Shown here: positions 10,461 through 19,919 of the stretch, in pieces
Numbering within the stretch: the first letter of the stretch is position 1
Layout: every line of letters starts with the position of its first letter
Source of the DNA: an uncultured Fidelibacterota bacterium
Lineage (GTDB): Bacteria; Fidelibacterota; Marinisomatia; Marinisomatales; TCS55
Direction of reading: 5' to 3'
Assembly: GCA_913062595.1 (NCBI GenBank)
Contig: CAJXWT010000001.1
Coordinates: 37,026 to 101,025, forward strand
DNA length: 64,000 nucleotides
The notes under the pieces: generated by a model
The model's database searches: none
Seen by the model: only the letters and a program-made list of their open reading frames with translations
What the model was told of the DNA's origin: nothing
Position numbers and translations under genes: made by a program

Positions 10461-11714
10461 TTATTCATATCGCAAAGATTCAACGGGATCAAGATTAGCA
10501 GCACGCCAGGCAGGATAGATACCAAATCCAATGCCAATTACTGAGCATACTACTAAACCATAAAAAGCCCAATCCATAGGTATGACAGCAGGTACGTTCA
10601 GCAAGACGGCAACAATGTTGCCACCCAAAATTCCCAAGATGACACCGACGATACCACCAAATTGACTGAGAAATACTGCCTCTGTTAAAAATTGGGTCAG
10701 AATATCACCTTTTGTCGCACCAATGGCTTTACGGATTCCGATTTCCTTTATTCGTTCTGTGACTGAGACAAGCATAATGTTCATAATACCAATCCCTGCC
10801 ACCAAAAGTGCAATTACACTAACAGCACTGGCAAAAATTTTGATCCCCCCGGTGAGTCCGGCGAAGGTTTCTAACAGTTCCTCATTGGATAATATTTCAA
10901 AATCATTTTCTTTTTCAGGCGGTACCTTGCGAATCACACGCATAAGGCCGATGACTTCATCAATGGTTTTCTCAAATATTTCAGGTGATTCAGCTTCCAC
11001 GTTGATGCCTAAAGATGTCCAGCGGCTTGAGTACCTTTGCAGATAAAGTGAAATGGGAATCAGGGCAAAATAATCCTGACTTTGACCAAAGGCTTGTCCT
11101 TTTCTTTCGGTTACGCCGATTACGGTATAGTCCAATCCCTTGATTTGAATCACTTTCCCAATGGGATCTTCAAAAGGGAATAGAATATCCACCACGTCGG
11201 GGCCTAAAATGGTAATATTTCTAGAAAAACGGATATCATCTTCCATGAAATTCCGACCGTCTGCTAAATAGGTTTTATACGTGCGGAGTCCCCATTCGTC
11301 CACACCAACAACTTCTGCAGTTTTTTTAAGCACATTATCTTTGTAGCGAATATTTCTCTCTCCTGTTTGATCGGCAACGCTTACCCGTAGAGGTAATTTG
11401 GCACGGCGTTTTAATTCTTCATATTGGAAAAAATCTATATTTTTTCGTTTCCGATACTTGTTGTCTGGGCCGTGTATTCGAATTGCGGGATATTTCTGGA
11501 CCATGAATGTATTGGTGCCAAAAATATCCAGCTGGGAATTCACGGATGATTCCAAAGTGCGAATGGCCGTCATAACGCCAATGACCGAAAACACCCCGAT
11601 ACTAATTCCAAGCAGGGTTAAGATTGACCTGAGTTTGTTTTGACGAATGGCCTCGATCGCCATTCGAAAACTTTCTTTGATGGTATTTTTTAAATGGGAT
11701 TTTTTAGCCATCAT
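10461..11714 (-). CDS. MacB-type ABC transporter permease (second paralogue)
   Basis: A 417-residue permease of the MacB/LolC (FtsX-like) type. It has an N-terminal TM helix at about 30-52, a large periplasmic MacB-PCD domain of about 230 residues, and three C-terminal TM helices. These include the conserved [20 protein letters not shown] and EIGIRKAIGATKGDI coupling-helix region. It ends with PVESLRYE, the usual family ending. Such permeases drive mechanotransmission to an adaptor and TolC channel rather than moving substrate through the membrane. It overlaps the preceding permease gene by 4 bases; the two are clearly related but divergent, so a heterodimer is likely. A 117-base gap separates it from kdsB. 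Confidence 0.88.
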   Translation of the reverse strand: MMAKKSHLKNTIKESFRMAIEAIRQNKLRSILTLLGISIGVFSVIGVMTAIRTLESSVNSQLDIFGTNTFMVQKYPAIRIHGPDNKYRKRKNIDFFQYEELKRRAKLPLRVSVADQTGERNIRYKDNVLKKTAEVVGVDEWGLRTYKTYLADGRNFMEDDIRFSRNITILGPDVVDILFPFEDPIGKVIQIKGLDYTVIGVTERKGQAFGQSQDYFALIPISLYLQRYSSRWTSLGINVEAESPEIFEKTIDEVIGLMRVIRKVPPEKENDFEILSNEELLETFAGLTGGIKIFASAVSVIALLVAGIGIMNIMLVSVTERIKEIGIRKAIGATKGDILTQFLTEAVFLSQFGGIVGVILGILGGNIVAVLLNVPAVIPMDWAFYGLVVCSVIGIGFGIYPAWRAANLDPVESLRYE

Positions 11715-12928
11715 TCATAGCGTAAAGCATCGATGGGATCAAGTCGTGCAGCCTGGTAGGAGGGAACCAGCCCCGAAACTATACCGACAAAAATACTGAG
11801 TACGATTGCACCAATGGCTAATCCAATCGGCATATCAGAAGGAAAAAACTGGTTAATCACCATACTTAATCCTGTAGCGAGCCCCATCCCCACTAATCCG
11901 CCAATGAAACAAATCATGATTGCTTCCATTAGGAACTGCCCCAAAATCATGGATTGAGTAGCACCCATCGCTTTGCGGACACCGATCTCTCGTGTGCGCT
12001 CTTTAACGGATACAAACATAATATTCATGATACCAATCCCGCCCACAATAAGTGACAGGGCGGTAATAAATATACCCGTACCACCAATCGCGAGTTTAAT
12101 GGACTTATACTGAGCCTCCATGGTGGCCGATTGATTGATGCCAAAATCATCTTTTTCAGTGGGCTTCAGTCCGCGGATACGCCGCATATGCCCCCGAATT
12201 TCATCCTTTGCTATATCAAAATTCTCTGTATTTAGTTTGACCCTTATACTCATCCATCCCCGTCGGGAAAAAAGTCTAAAATAGGTTCCCAAAGGCATCG
12301 CAGCCTGGTTATCTAGGCTGAACAAACCCATAAATTTCCCCTGCTTTTTTAAAACACCAATTACCCGAAATTTATATTGCCCTATTTTTACATACTTATC
12401 AATGGGGTCTTCATCAGGGAACAGTGCATCGGTCACATCACCACCAATCACTAGCACACGCGTGCCAGACCGCTGTTCACCTTCAGTAAAATACCGTCCT
12501 GATTCCACATCTGCAGCATCATTGGTGGCCATGTATTCCGGTGTTGTTCCAAAAAATCGAGTGTCAATCCGCTTATCTCCTCTGACAATGCTGCCGCCTC
12601 TTTCTGACACCGGCGCCACCGCCTCTACAAATTGTGATTTTCGCCGAAGTTGTTCCCCGTATACTTCTTTCATTCGGGGTCGATTCCGCATCTCCCACCA
12701 GTCCACATCACCACTGAACCAATCCATGCGACTGAGAATCAAAACGTCTCGCCCAAGAAATGCCATACTCTTTTCAAAAGTATGGTCCAGCCCCGAAATA
12801 AGGGTACCCATCAGTGTTACGGATAAAACACCAATTACAATACCCAGGGCAGTGAGAATTGACCGGGATTTATTGGCAAATATAGAGCCCAGTGATATGC
12901 GCAGGTTTTCCCAGAAAAGTGCAATCAT
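11711..12928 (-). CDS. MacB-type ABC transporter permease (first paralogue)
   Basis: A 405-residue permease with the same plan as its downstream neighbour: TM helix near 20-42, MacB periplasmic core domain, then three TM helices. [18 protein letters not shown] and [15 protein letters not shown] mark the coupling region, and it ends in PIDALRYE. It overlaps the ATPase gene upstream by 4 bases and the second permease downstream by 4 bases. In E. coli MacB the ATPase and permease are fused and homodimeric; here one ATPase gene serves two separate permeases. Substrate is not predictable (macrolides, peptides, lipoproteins and siderophores are all known for the family). Confidence 0.88.
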   Translation of the reverse strand: MIALFWENLRISLGSIFANKSRSILTALGIVIGVLSVTLMGTLISGLDHTFEKSMAFLGRDVLILSRMDWFSGDVDWWEMRNRPRMKEVYGEQLRRKSQFVEAVAPVSERGGSIVRGDKRIDTRFFGTTPEYMATNDAADVESGRYFTEGEQRSGTRVLVIGGDVTDALFPDEDPIDKYVKIGQYKFRVIGVLKKQGKFMGLFSLDNQAAMPLGTYFRLFSRRGWMSIRVKLNTENFDIAKDEIRGHMRRIRGLKPTEKDDFGINQSATMEAQYKSIKLAIGGTGIFITALSLIVGGIGIMNIMFVSVKERTREIGVRKAMGATQSMILGQFLMEAIMICFIGGLVGMGLATGLSMVINQFFPSDMPIGLAIGAIVLSIFVGIVSGLVPSYQAARLDPIDALRYE

Positions 12929-14106
12929 GCAGAAGCTTTTATTCTTTTTAATGTATTTAATAAATCATTAACATCCTTTAAATATCCAGTCCAATCTTTT
13001 ACCATTCCATCTTCTATATCATCTATAGTAGCAGTTCTTATCCAGTCTTCATACCTTTTAACTTCCTCTTTTAAATATTGTACTGGATTGTCCTCTAAAA
13101 TAGATACGATTGATGTATTAGCCTTTAGTTCGGTCTGCACTTGCGTTTCTAATTCTTTTCCCGATAATTTTGGATCATATTCAATCCAGCTTTCTCTAAT
13201 AGATTGTTCATTTATATCATAAAAGGTTTTTTTCATTTTAGACCATTCTCTTATTTCTATTGATGTTTCTACAGGGCCAGGACCTATTTCTGGATCTGGT
13301 ACTTCAACGGGGGGTTCAAATACAACTTTCCTACCTGAGTTTGAGACATCAGTTGGTTTTTCTAATAATACTCTAGGTGCTGTTTTAATGTGTTCCTCAG
13401 CAATTCTTGCTTTTCTAACTCTTACCGTTTTGAGATCATCTTTTATTTTACCATCAAAAAGATTAATCGTCCGGTTGGCGTGCTCAGCAATGTATTCTTC
13501 GTGTGTCACCAGAATAATCGTATTCCCCTTATTTTGAAGTCTGTCTAATATTTTCATGATTTCTACACCGCTTTTAGAATCCAAATTTCCGGTAGGTTCG
13601 TCCGCCAGAATGATCGAAGGGGCATTCACCAAAGCCCTGGCAATAGCAACTTTCTGGCGCTGTCCGCCAGACAGTTCATTTGGTTTATGATGCATCCGTT
13701 CTTCCAAACCAACGGCAATGAGTGCTTCTCTTGCTTTTTCCACCCGATCTGACTTGCGAACATTTGCATAAATGAGAGGCACTTCAACATTCCGAAGTGC
13801 TGTTGCTTTAGGCAGTAGGTTAAAGGTTTGGAATACAAACCCGATCTTTCGATTACGAATGGATGCCAGTTGGTTGTCATCCATTTCGTGGACCAATTCA
13901 CCTTCGAATTCATAGGTGCCCTCGGTTGGCGTATCCAGACATCCAATCATATTCATTAGCGTTGATTTCCCAGAGCCGGAAGGTCCCATGATGGAAATGT
14001 ATTCATTCTGTTTGATAATGAGATCCACCCCATCCAGGGCACGTACAACTTCGCTACCCACATCGTAATGGCGTTTAATCCCTTTTAAAGAAATTAAGTC
14101 AGCCAT
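12925..14106 (-). CDS. MacB/LolD-type ABC ATPase with unusual C-terminal extension
   Basis: A 393-residue protein. Residues 1 to about 225 form a complete LolD/MacB-type ATPase: Walker [14 protein letters not shown]-loop FQTFNLLP, signature [15 protein letters not shown], Walker [14 protein letters not shown], switch His in VTHEE. Such ATPases usually end near residue 230. Here about 165 extra residues follow: a Pro-rich acidic linker ([16 protein letters not shown]) and a helical Trp/Glu/Lys-rich tail that I do not recognise. The DNA for the extension is much poorer in G+C than the ATPase part (single 60-base rows: 22, 28 and 38% against 53%). It overlaps the first permease by 4 bases. Confidence 0.88.
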   Translation of the reverse strand: MADLISLKGIKRHYDVGSEVVRALDGVDLIIKQNEYISIMGPSGSGKSTLMNMIGCLDTPTEGTYEFEGELVHEMDDNQLASIRNRKIGFVFQTFNLLPKATALRNVEVPLIYANVRKSDRVEKAREALIAVGLEERMHHKPNELSGGQRQKVAIARALVNAPSIILADEPTGNLDSKSGVEIMKILDRLQNKGNTIILVTHEEYIAEHANRTINLFDGKIKDDLKTVRVRKARIAEEHIKTAPRVLLEKPTDVSNSGRKVVFEPPVEVPDPEIGPGPVETSIEIREWSKMKKTFYDINEQSIRESWIEYDPKLSGKELETQVQTELKANTSIVSILEDNPVQYLKEEVKRYEDWIRTATIDDIEDGMVKDWTGYLKDVNDLLNTLKRIKASA

Positions 14107-14108
14107 GA

Positions 14109-15464
14109 TTAGTCTTCTTTGCTTCCCTTGCTGATTTTCATGCTATTCTTACCACCGCCAGATTTATCGTCCCTGGTGGTGACTTCTTTATTGTGAGCCA
14201 AATCTTTACTAATAGCACGATAGCTACCGGTGACAATTTCTTCCCCTTTTTCCAATCCACTTAAAACTTCGTAGTGCGTTTCTGATGAAATACCAACTTC
14301 TACGGGACGGATGTGCACGTATTTACTTCCTTTCTTAGCTTTCTTCTTTTTCTGGAATTTGTCATCAATCTCAGACATTATTCCATTCCTCAAAACACCA
14401 CCTGGTTGATCGGCTAAAACAAAAACCAGTTCCTCCATTTTTTTTGCTTTCGGTTTTGCATCCCCTTCCCGATCGCCGCCGGGCCTGCCGCTCTTGCCAA
14501 AGGACATATTTTCCGATCCTTCTGGACGAACGGTAAGACTTTGAATAGGGATCGCAAGTACATTTTCCTTCTTATCGGTAATAATATTTGCTGTCGCACT
14601 CATTCCAGGACGTATCCCCGCTGGTACATTAATCATCGTGATTTTTACCTCAAAATTTGTGACCTGCTCTTGGGAACCCATAGCTGTGGACTGTGCCTTG
14701 TGTGCGATTTCAGTTACAATTCCATAAAATACTGTGTCTTGGAATGCATCAATTTCAATTTCCGTTGTATCACCTAAAGCAACAGAAATCACATCATTTT
14801 CATTCACATCCACAATTACTTCCATTTTACTCAGGTCTGAAACTGTCATCAGCACATCAGCCTGGAACATACCCCCGACAGCCAAATCACCAACTTCCTT
14901 ATTAATGGAGGTCACAGTTCCAGCCTGAGGAGCAACAATCCTTGCCTTATCAAGATTATCCTTGCGGGATTCCAGATTGGCTTTGGCCTGTTCCAACTGA
15001 CTATTAGCAATTTCATACGAAGCCAACGCTGCTTCCAGTTCCTGGTCTGAGGCCATATTTTGGTCATACATGGTTTCGATGCGTTTCCGGTTTGCCCTCT
15101 CCTGTCTCAAGCGCGCTTCTGCGGAGCGCACCGAAGAAGTGGCAGCGTTATAATTGGCCAGCAACTGTTTTCTATCCAGAGATATTAAATGCTGACCTTT
15201 CTTGACATCGTCACCTTCATTCACGGTGATGGAATCAATCCATGCCGATGAGGTTGCACTGATCTTGACTTCCACTTCTGGTTGGATTCTTCCACTCGCA
15301 TTCACTTTGTGGATTACGCTTTGGCGAGTTACATTCTCCGTCTCAACCTTAATTGCGCTAGTATTGTCCCGCAGTATATTGGCCACGATTAACAACACCA
15401 AAAGTGTGCCTACCCCACCGAAAATTATCCATTTTTTCTTTTTAGTTAATTTTTTCTTAGCCAC
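14109..15464 (-). CDS. MacA-like periplasmic adaptor (membrane fusion protein)
   Basis: A 451-residue HlyD/RND-type adaptor. One N-terminal TM anchor (about 11-27) is followed by a biotinyl-lipoyl half-motif, a long alpha-hairpin (about 95-165, rich in Ala/Arg/Glu/Gln) that would dock on TolC, the second lipoyl half ([13 protein letters not shown]), and beta-barrel and membrane-proximal domains. A Gly/Lys-rich insertion at about 325-345 is unusual. The start is GTG at 15462-15464 with GGGAG six bases upstream. It lies between tolC and the ATPase gene, completing a tripartite efflux system with the two permeases. Confidence 0.88.
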   Translation of the reverse strand: MAKKKLTKKKKWIIFGGVGTLLVLLIVANILRDNTSAIKVETENVTRQSVIHKVNASGRIQPEVEVKISATSSAWIDSITVNEGDDVKKGQHLISLDRKQLLANYNAATSSVRSAEARLRQERANRKRIETMYDQNMASDQELEAALASYEIANSQLEQAKANLESRKDNLDKARIVAPQAGTVTSINKEVGDLAVGGMFQADVLMTVSDLSKMEVIVDVNENDVISVALGDTTEIEIDAFQDTVFYGIVTEIAHKAQSTAMGSQEQVTNFEVKITMINVPAGIRPGMSATANIITDKKENVLAIPIQSLTVRPEGSENMSFGKSGRPGGDREGDAKPKAKKMEELVFVLADQPGGVLRNGIMSEIDDKFQKKKKAKKGSKYVHIRPVEVGISSETHYEVLSGLEKGEEIVTGSYRAISKDLAHNKEVTTRDDKSGGGKNSMKISKGSKED

Positions 15465-15479
15465 AATGTGCTCCCATTA

Positions 15480-16799
15480 TTATTCTAATTCCGAATCTAG
15501 TGTTCCCAATAAGCCCTTCAGGTTGGCCTGTTCAATAAAAGCATCGTATTTCATTCGAATCAAAGATGAACGGGCGCTGACCACAGATACCTGCGCATCT
15601 AAAACTTCCAGGATTGTCGTGGATCCAAGTGAATAGCGCTTCTGGGCCAATTTTAAATCCTCCTCGGCGGAACTCAACACCGTTTCATTAATTGGGATGA
15701 CTTCCTGATAATTATTAAGTCTGTCTAAAATCCCATGTAGTTGCACCGACAGATCTTGAAGTTGGGTCAAATATTCCGATTCCTGCTTTTGCACATTCAA
15801 TCTGGCCTGTTGGATCCTGGTTGAAAGTGTATTCCCTGTATAAATTGGAATCGATATGGATAAACTGATATTCCTTCGCCAGTTTTCATCCCATTCGCCA
15901 GATAGAGTTTCAAAGTCTTCGGCATTACCAGAATAATTTGCACTAGCACTAATATTTGGCATGCGAGCACCTTTTGTGATTTTCTCGTTGAACTCCGCAT
16001 TTGTGATTTGGCGCTGCTTTGCCAAAACGCTGGGATTTAACTTTTGTATTGTTTCAAATCCAGTTTCAAAATCCGGTACCGGAACTAGTGCGGCGGCAAC
16101 ATCATTCACAGTAAAATCCTGGTCACTACCAATAATCCCCATAGCGTTTTTAAGAATTAGGTATGAATTCTCTAAAGCAGAATTATTATTCACCACATCT
16201 ACACGTGCCTGACCAAAACGTACTTCAGCTTTAAGCAGATCGGTTTTACGTGCCGACCCCAATTCAAATCTTTTCTTTGTTAGAGCCAACTGCTGCTGCG
16301 AGCTTTTTAAGTTAGATTGAGCTACATCCAAAAGCTGCATAGTTTTTAAATAATTAAAGTAAGTTTGATGAACTCCTCTAATGATGTTTATTTTAACCTG
16401 TCTATCAAATTGTTCGGCTATTTTATAGCTATTTTTAGACTGAGCAATTGTGTTCCACCAAATACCCCCATCATAGATATTTTGTGATAAGGATATTCCG
16501 GTAGATGTACTGGTAAGGTTACTGATATCGCCAAATGTGATTTCGCCTGTCGCTTGATTATATCCACCCTCTTGAGAGGGAAAACTGGATTCACTTGAAC
16601 TGCCTGAAAACATCAATGAAGGCAAAATGTTGCTATAAGACCCCTTCACAGTCTGCTGTGCACGTTGTAAGTCCAACGCTGATGCTTTGAGTGTCTCCTT
16701 ATTTGAAAGGGCAATTTGAATACAGTCGGCAAGAGCCAGAGCCTCTGACTTGGCAGACGTAACCAATAGAAATAATGAGATTAGTAATCTTTGATTCAT
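15480..16799 (-). CDS. TolC family outer membrane efflux protein
   Basis: A 439-residue outer membrane factor with a signal peptide (about 1-18, ending SAKSEA). Two structural repeats show long coiled-coil helices separated by beta segments: GISLSQNIYDGG in the first half and ISLSISIPIYTGN in the second, the strand-pair signatures of TolC. It forms a trimeric channel through the outer membrane and a periplasmic tunnel. It is the first gene of the efflux set (tolC, adaptor, ATPase, two permeases) and starts 5 bases after the Yip1 gene. Confidence 0.9.
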   Translation of the reverse strand: MNQRLLISLFLLVTSAKSEALALADCIQIALSNKETLKASALDLQRAQQTVKGSYSNILPSLMFSGSSSESSFPSQEGGYNQATGEITFGDISNLTSTSTGISLSQNIYDGGIWWNTIAQSKNSYKIAEQFDRQVKINIIRGVHQTYFNYLKTMQLLDVAQSNLKSSQQQLALTKKRFELGSARKTDLLKAEVRFGQARVDVVNNNSALENSYLILKNAMGIIGSDQDFTVNDVAAALVPVPDFETGFETIQKLNPSVLAKQRQITNAEFNEKITKGARMPNISASANYSGNAEDFETLSGEWDENWRRNISLSISIPIYTGNTLSTRIQQARLNVQKQESEYLTQLQDLSVQLHGILDRLNNYQEVIPINETVLSSAEEDLKLAQKRYSLGSTTILEVLDAQVSVVSARSSLIRMKYDAFIEQANLKGLLGTLDSELE

Positions 16800-16804
16800 T
16801 TACT

Positions 16805-17512
16805 TTAAGAGAAAAGGGCACCGATCCCGGCAAAAAGGCTCAATTGAAATAACCAATAAATTGATATACCTATAATGAATGGTTTAGCATTTTTATTAAA
16901 GAAAACTCCCAGGGCAATACCAATTAGTACAATGCGCCAGATACTGAAAAGATCTATACCCGCCAATAAATTGTAAATGAATGTACCCTTTTCTCCGATC
17001 CCCAATAAGCCCAGCCCAGTATAAACCTCAATGGACCATTTAGATAACATTAACGGTGTTTTTACTATTGTCTCCAGCACAGTTACCAGGTAGGCATAGG
17101 AAATATACGGTAACAGCTCAGAGTACTTGGCTGATTCACCAAAAAAGAATTTGACGATAAATAACACAATTAATGTGAAGAAAATAACTCTCAGGGGACC
17201 AGCTAAAATATTGGACAACCACATTATTGCTACAGATACTGTACCAGGGTTTTCAAAAGATTCATATACATTTTCCAGCGCTTCTTCTTTTTGTTCATCA
17301 GGTATTTGTGAACTATTCTCAATCCACTCTATTGATTGTTCTAACTGTACATCATAATAAAGGTCTTTAAGTACTACTAAGCTTATTGCTCCCACTACCA
17401 TTAGCACCACCAAGGGCATAGTACAGGTTTGCCAGTTGTTTTTTCCCTTCAACTCATTAAAAACAGATACAGGATCCGTAAAAGTATTTATAAATGATGC
17501 TAAGAATTGCAT
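16805..17512 (-). CDS. Yip1 family membrane protein
   Basis: A 235-residue integral membrane protein with about five hydrophobic helices (near 30-50, 105-130, 145-160, 180-205, 215-235). The N-terminus FINTFTDPVSVFNELKGK is typical of bacterial Yip1/YIF1-domain proteins, where the motif precedes the first helix. Bacterial members have no established function. It is encoded between the CCA-adding enzyme (29-base gap) and the efflux operon (5-base gap), so it is probably co-transcribed with tolC. Confidence 0.75.
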   Translation of the reverse strand: MQFLASFINTFTDPVSVFNELKGKNNWQTCTMPLVVLMVVGAISLVVLKDLYYDVQLEQSIEWIENSSQIPDEQKEEALENVYESFENPGTVSVAIMWLSNILAGPLRVIFFTLIVLFIVKFFFGESAKYSELLPYISYAYLVTVLETIVKTPLMLSKWSIEVYTGLGLLGIGEKGTFIYNLLAGIDLFSIWRIVLIGIALGVFFNKNAKPFIIGISIYWLFQLSLFAGIGALFS

Positions 17513-17541
17513 GGGGCCCTTTCCTCGGGTGATAAAATAAA

Positions 17542-18960
17542 TTACGAAATATAATCGTCTTTTATTTGATATAAATAACCGAGTGCTTTTTCATGATCAT
17601 TATCGATCTTGCCATCCAAGATAGCTTCTTCGATGGCTTTTTTGATTCGGCCAACTGTTTTCCCTCCTCGGATAGCACATATTTCCATGATTTCATGGCC
17701 ACTCACTGGTGATTGAAATGCCCTAAATGCATCCCTTTCCTGCACATTTTGCATCAATTCATCTACACGCTCAAAATTATGCATATACTTTTTCACCTTT
17801 TTTTGGATTTTTGTTGTGATATCTGCTCTACAAAGTTTCATCAAATCATCAATATCATCACCTGCTGCGACCATTAATCGCCGTATTGCTGAATCTGTTA
17901 CACCTTTTTTTGCCAGCGCGATAGGGCGCAAATGCAATAATGTCATTTTTTTTAAGTAAGCCCCTAGGTTATTCGATAGCTTCATGCGCTGGGCAACCTT
18001 ATCCAGAATCTTTTCCCCGATAGCATCGTGCCCATGGAATGTATATCCCTTTTTCTGATCAATGCGTCTTGTAGTTGGTTTTGCAATATCATGTACCAGC
18101 GCTGCGAAACGAATTTCCATTTTCTCTGTAAGTTTTGCGGCATTGTCCACCACTTGCATTGTATGGAAAAAAATATCTTTATGATGCCATTCGGGCGTTT
18201 GATCGATACCGTACATTGCATCTATTTCTGGAAATATCAGTTTCATCAAGCCAGTTTCTTGTAAGATAAACAAGCCTATTGAAGGTTTCGGAGATGCTAA
18301 AATTTTCAACAACTCTGCCGTGATCCGCTCTTGTGATACAATCAAAATACGATTCTTCTGGCGAATAATTGAATCACAGCACTTTTTATCTACTTCGAAA
18401 CCAAATTGTGACGCAAAATAAGCTGCACGCAGCATACGGAGCGGGTCTTCACAAAAGGTTTCATCTGGGTCCAGCGGAGTGGTTATTTGCTTAGCTTGTA
18501 AATCTAAAATACCACTGTATGGATCGTGTAATTCTCCAAATGATTCAGGTAAAATATCCACAGCCATAGCATTAATTGTAAAATCGCGACGAACCAGATC
18601 TCCCTTTAAATCAGTATAGATCACCGTAGTTGGTTTTCGAGATTTATCATCATAGGACTCTATACGCGCTGCAGCCACATCAATTCTAATTTTCTCATAA
18701 GGAATTTTAGCAGTTGAGAATTCTTTAAAAGGTATAATTTTTTTCACTGCTAACTGCTTCGCCAAAGCTTCCGCAAATTTGATGCCGTCCCCAACCACCA
18801 TTAAATCAATTTCCTTTGAGATATTTTGCATGAAGATATCACGTACGAAACCACCAACAACATAAACCTGTTTCTCAAGCTCAGATCCAACTTGTCCGGC
18901 CAGCTTAAGTACCTTTTCTGCTTCGGAATGAACGGTTATCAATTCTCGAATATTAGTCAT
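17542..18960 (-). CDS. cca: CCA tRNA nucleotidyltransferase / poly(A) polymerase family, HD-containing
   Basis: Adds or repairs the 3' CCA of tRNA. From the ATG at 18960 the protein has 472 residues. The class II nucleotidyltransferase head opens with VVGGFVRDIF at about 34-43, and RRDFTINAMAVDI marks the nucleotide-recognition region. An HD domain follows (HHKDIFFHTMQVVDN, ALVHDIAKP) as in many bacterial CCA enzymes with phosphatase/phosphodiesterase activity. The usual DxD metal motif reads EID, a conservative change. A TTG 21 bases upstream (18981) would add seven residues but has no Shine-Dalgarno. Poly(A) polymerase activity cannot be ruled out from sequence. Confidence 0.88.
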   Translation of the reverse strand: MTNIRELITVHSEAEKVLKLAGQVGSELEKQVYVVGGFVRDIFMQNISKEIDLMVVGDGIKFAEALAKQLAVKKIIPFKEFSTAKIPYEKIRIDVAAARIESYDDKSRKPTTVIYTDLKGDLVRRDFTINAMAVDILPESFGELHDPYSGILDLQAKQITTPLDPDETFCEDPLRMLRAAYFASQFGFEVDKKCCDSIIRQKNRILIVSQERITAELLKILASPKPSIGLFILQETGLMKLIFPEIDAMYGIDQTPEWHHKDIFFHTMQVVDNAAKLTEKMEIRFAALVHDIAKPTTRRIDQKKGYTFHGHDAIGEKILDKVAQRMKLSNNLGAYLKKMTLLHLRPIALAKKGVTDSAIRRLMVAAGDDIDDLMKLCRADITTKIQKKVKKYMHNFERVDELMQNVQERDAFRAFQSPVSGHEIMEICAIRGGKTVGRIKKAIEEAILDGKIDNDHEKALGYLYQIKDDYIS

Positions 18961-19027
18961 CTTAAAAATTACCGATTTCAATATTTAAAATGAACTAGTG
19001 CTTCAATATTACCATGTTGAAATATAC

Positions 19028-19056
19028 TTGCCACTCATTAGGCCTGGTTCTATTTT
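19028..19056 (+). promoter_or_regulatory. candidate promoter of the DUF4835 gene
   Basis: TTGCCA (19028-19033) and TATTTT (19051-19056) with 17 bases between them. A start point 6-8 bases downstream would fall at about 19063, almost on the ATG at 19065, suggesting a leaderless or nearly leaderless transcript; no Shine-Dalgarno is visible. Confidence 0.3.
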
Positions 19057-19064
19057 CTAACATT

Positions 19065-19919
19065 ATGGGGAATTGGATAATAAATAGATATATTATTTTA
19101 CCAGCACTTGTGTTTACCTGCCTCAATGCTCAGTTCGCAACTGTGAATGTTACCATGGATGATCGCCTGCTGAAAAACGATGACCGGCAAGTTCTTTTAC
19201 CTCTAAATAATGAGATAAAACGATTTTTTATTAATGCCACATGGGATGAAGATTGGAATGACCTGGGGATTGAATTAAATGTTCAAGTTATTTTCCAAGG
19301 TACTGCAACAAAAAATGGCAAGAAGACTTTCCTTGCGCAGGTACTAATTTCTACAAAAACTGACCAACGATTTTTTGATAATTCTTTACAATTTTATTTC
19401 AACACTGGTGGCAGTCTTTATTATGACCCGATAATGTTCGAACCACTACCTAGTTTTCTATCATTTTACGGTAATATTATCCTTGCAGGAGAAATAGATA
19501 CCTATCAACCAAAGGAAGGATCAAAACAATATGAACTCGCTCGATCAATCGCCCTACGTGGTTCGGCAAGTAATTTCTCCAAGGGTTGGGCAAAACGTGT
19601 ACAGCTTGCGGATGATATGTCAACGAACTATGGTTTGCGTAAGGCGCGTTTCGCTTATTACTATGGATTAGATTTATTTGAAGACGGTGAAATAGAAGAA
19701 TCGATTAAGCAATTCAAGGAAATGATAGCCGGGATTGATGAAGTTTATGACCGTATACCCCGCGAACACTATACTTTGTACTTCCTGAGGTCGCATGCAA
19801 CCGAAATAACACAGATTTTGCAAATACTAAGGCAAACCACCATGATCGAAGACCTTATTGAACTTGATCCATCTAATAAGGATATTTATGCGGAAGGTTT
19901 GAAAGATATATCGCCATAA
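19065..19919 (+). CDS. DUF4835 family secreted protein
   Basis: From the ATG at 19065 (284 residues) the N-terminus is a plausible signal peptide (MGNWIINRYIILPALVFTCL...AQF). The mature part matches the DUF4835 plan common in Bacteroidota: a VTVDDRLLKNDDRQVLLPL-like start, a short Trp-containing strand (INATWDEDW), a beta-rich first half, and a helical second half around an ARFAYYYGLDLFEDGEIEESI motif. The family sits in the envelope and has no proven role. A longer reading from 19014 would give a double hydrophobic N-terminus and is less likely. It is the only plus-strand gene between 2.1 and 45.8 kb, and its 3' end overlaps the convergent glycosyltransferase by 34 bases. Confidence 0.75.
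   Translation: MGNWIINRYIILPALVFTCLNAQFATVNVTMDDRLLKNDDRQVLLPLNNEIKRFFINATWDEDWNDLGIELNVQVIFQGTATKNGKKTFLAQVLISTKTDQRFFDNSLQFYFNTGGSLYYDPIMFEPLPSFLSFYGNIILAGEIDTYQPKEGSKQYELARSIALRGSASNFSKGWAKRVQLADDMSTNYGLRKARFAYYYGLDLFEDGEIEESIKQFKEMIAGIDEVYDRIPREHYTLYFLRSHATEITQILQILRQTTMIEDLIELDPSNKDIYAEGLKDISP

Noticed and set aside
12402..12971. Plus-strand open frame of 189 codons opposite the MacB-type permease
   Set aside because: It lies wholly over well-supported minus-strand genes, shows no domain, and has Ser/Arg/Pro-rich shadow composition.
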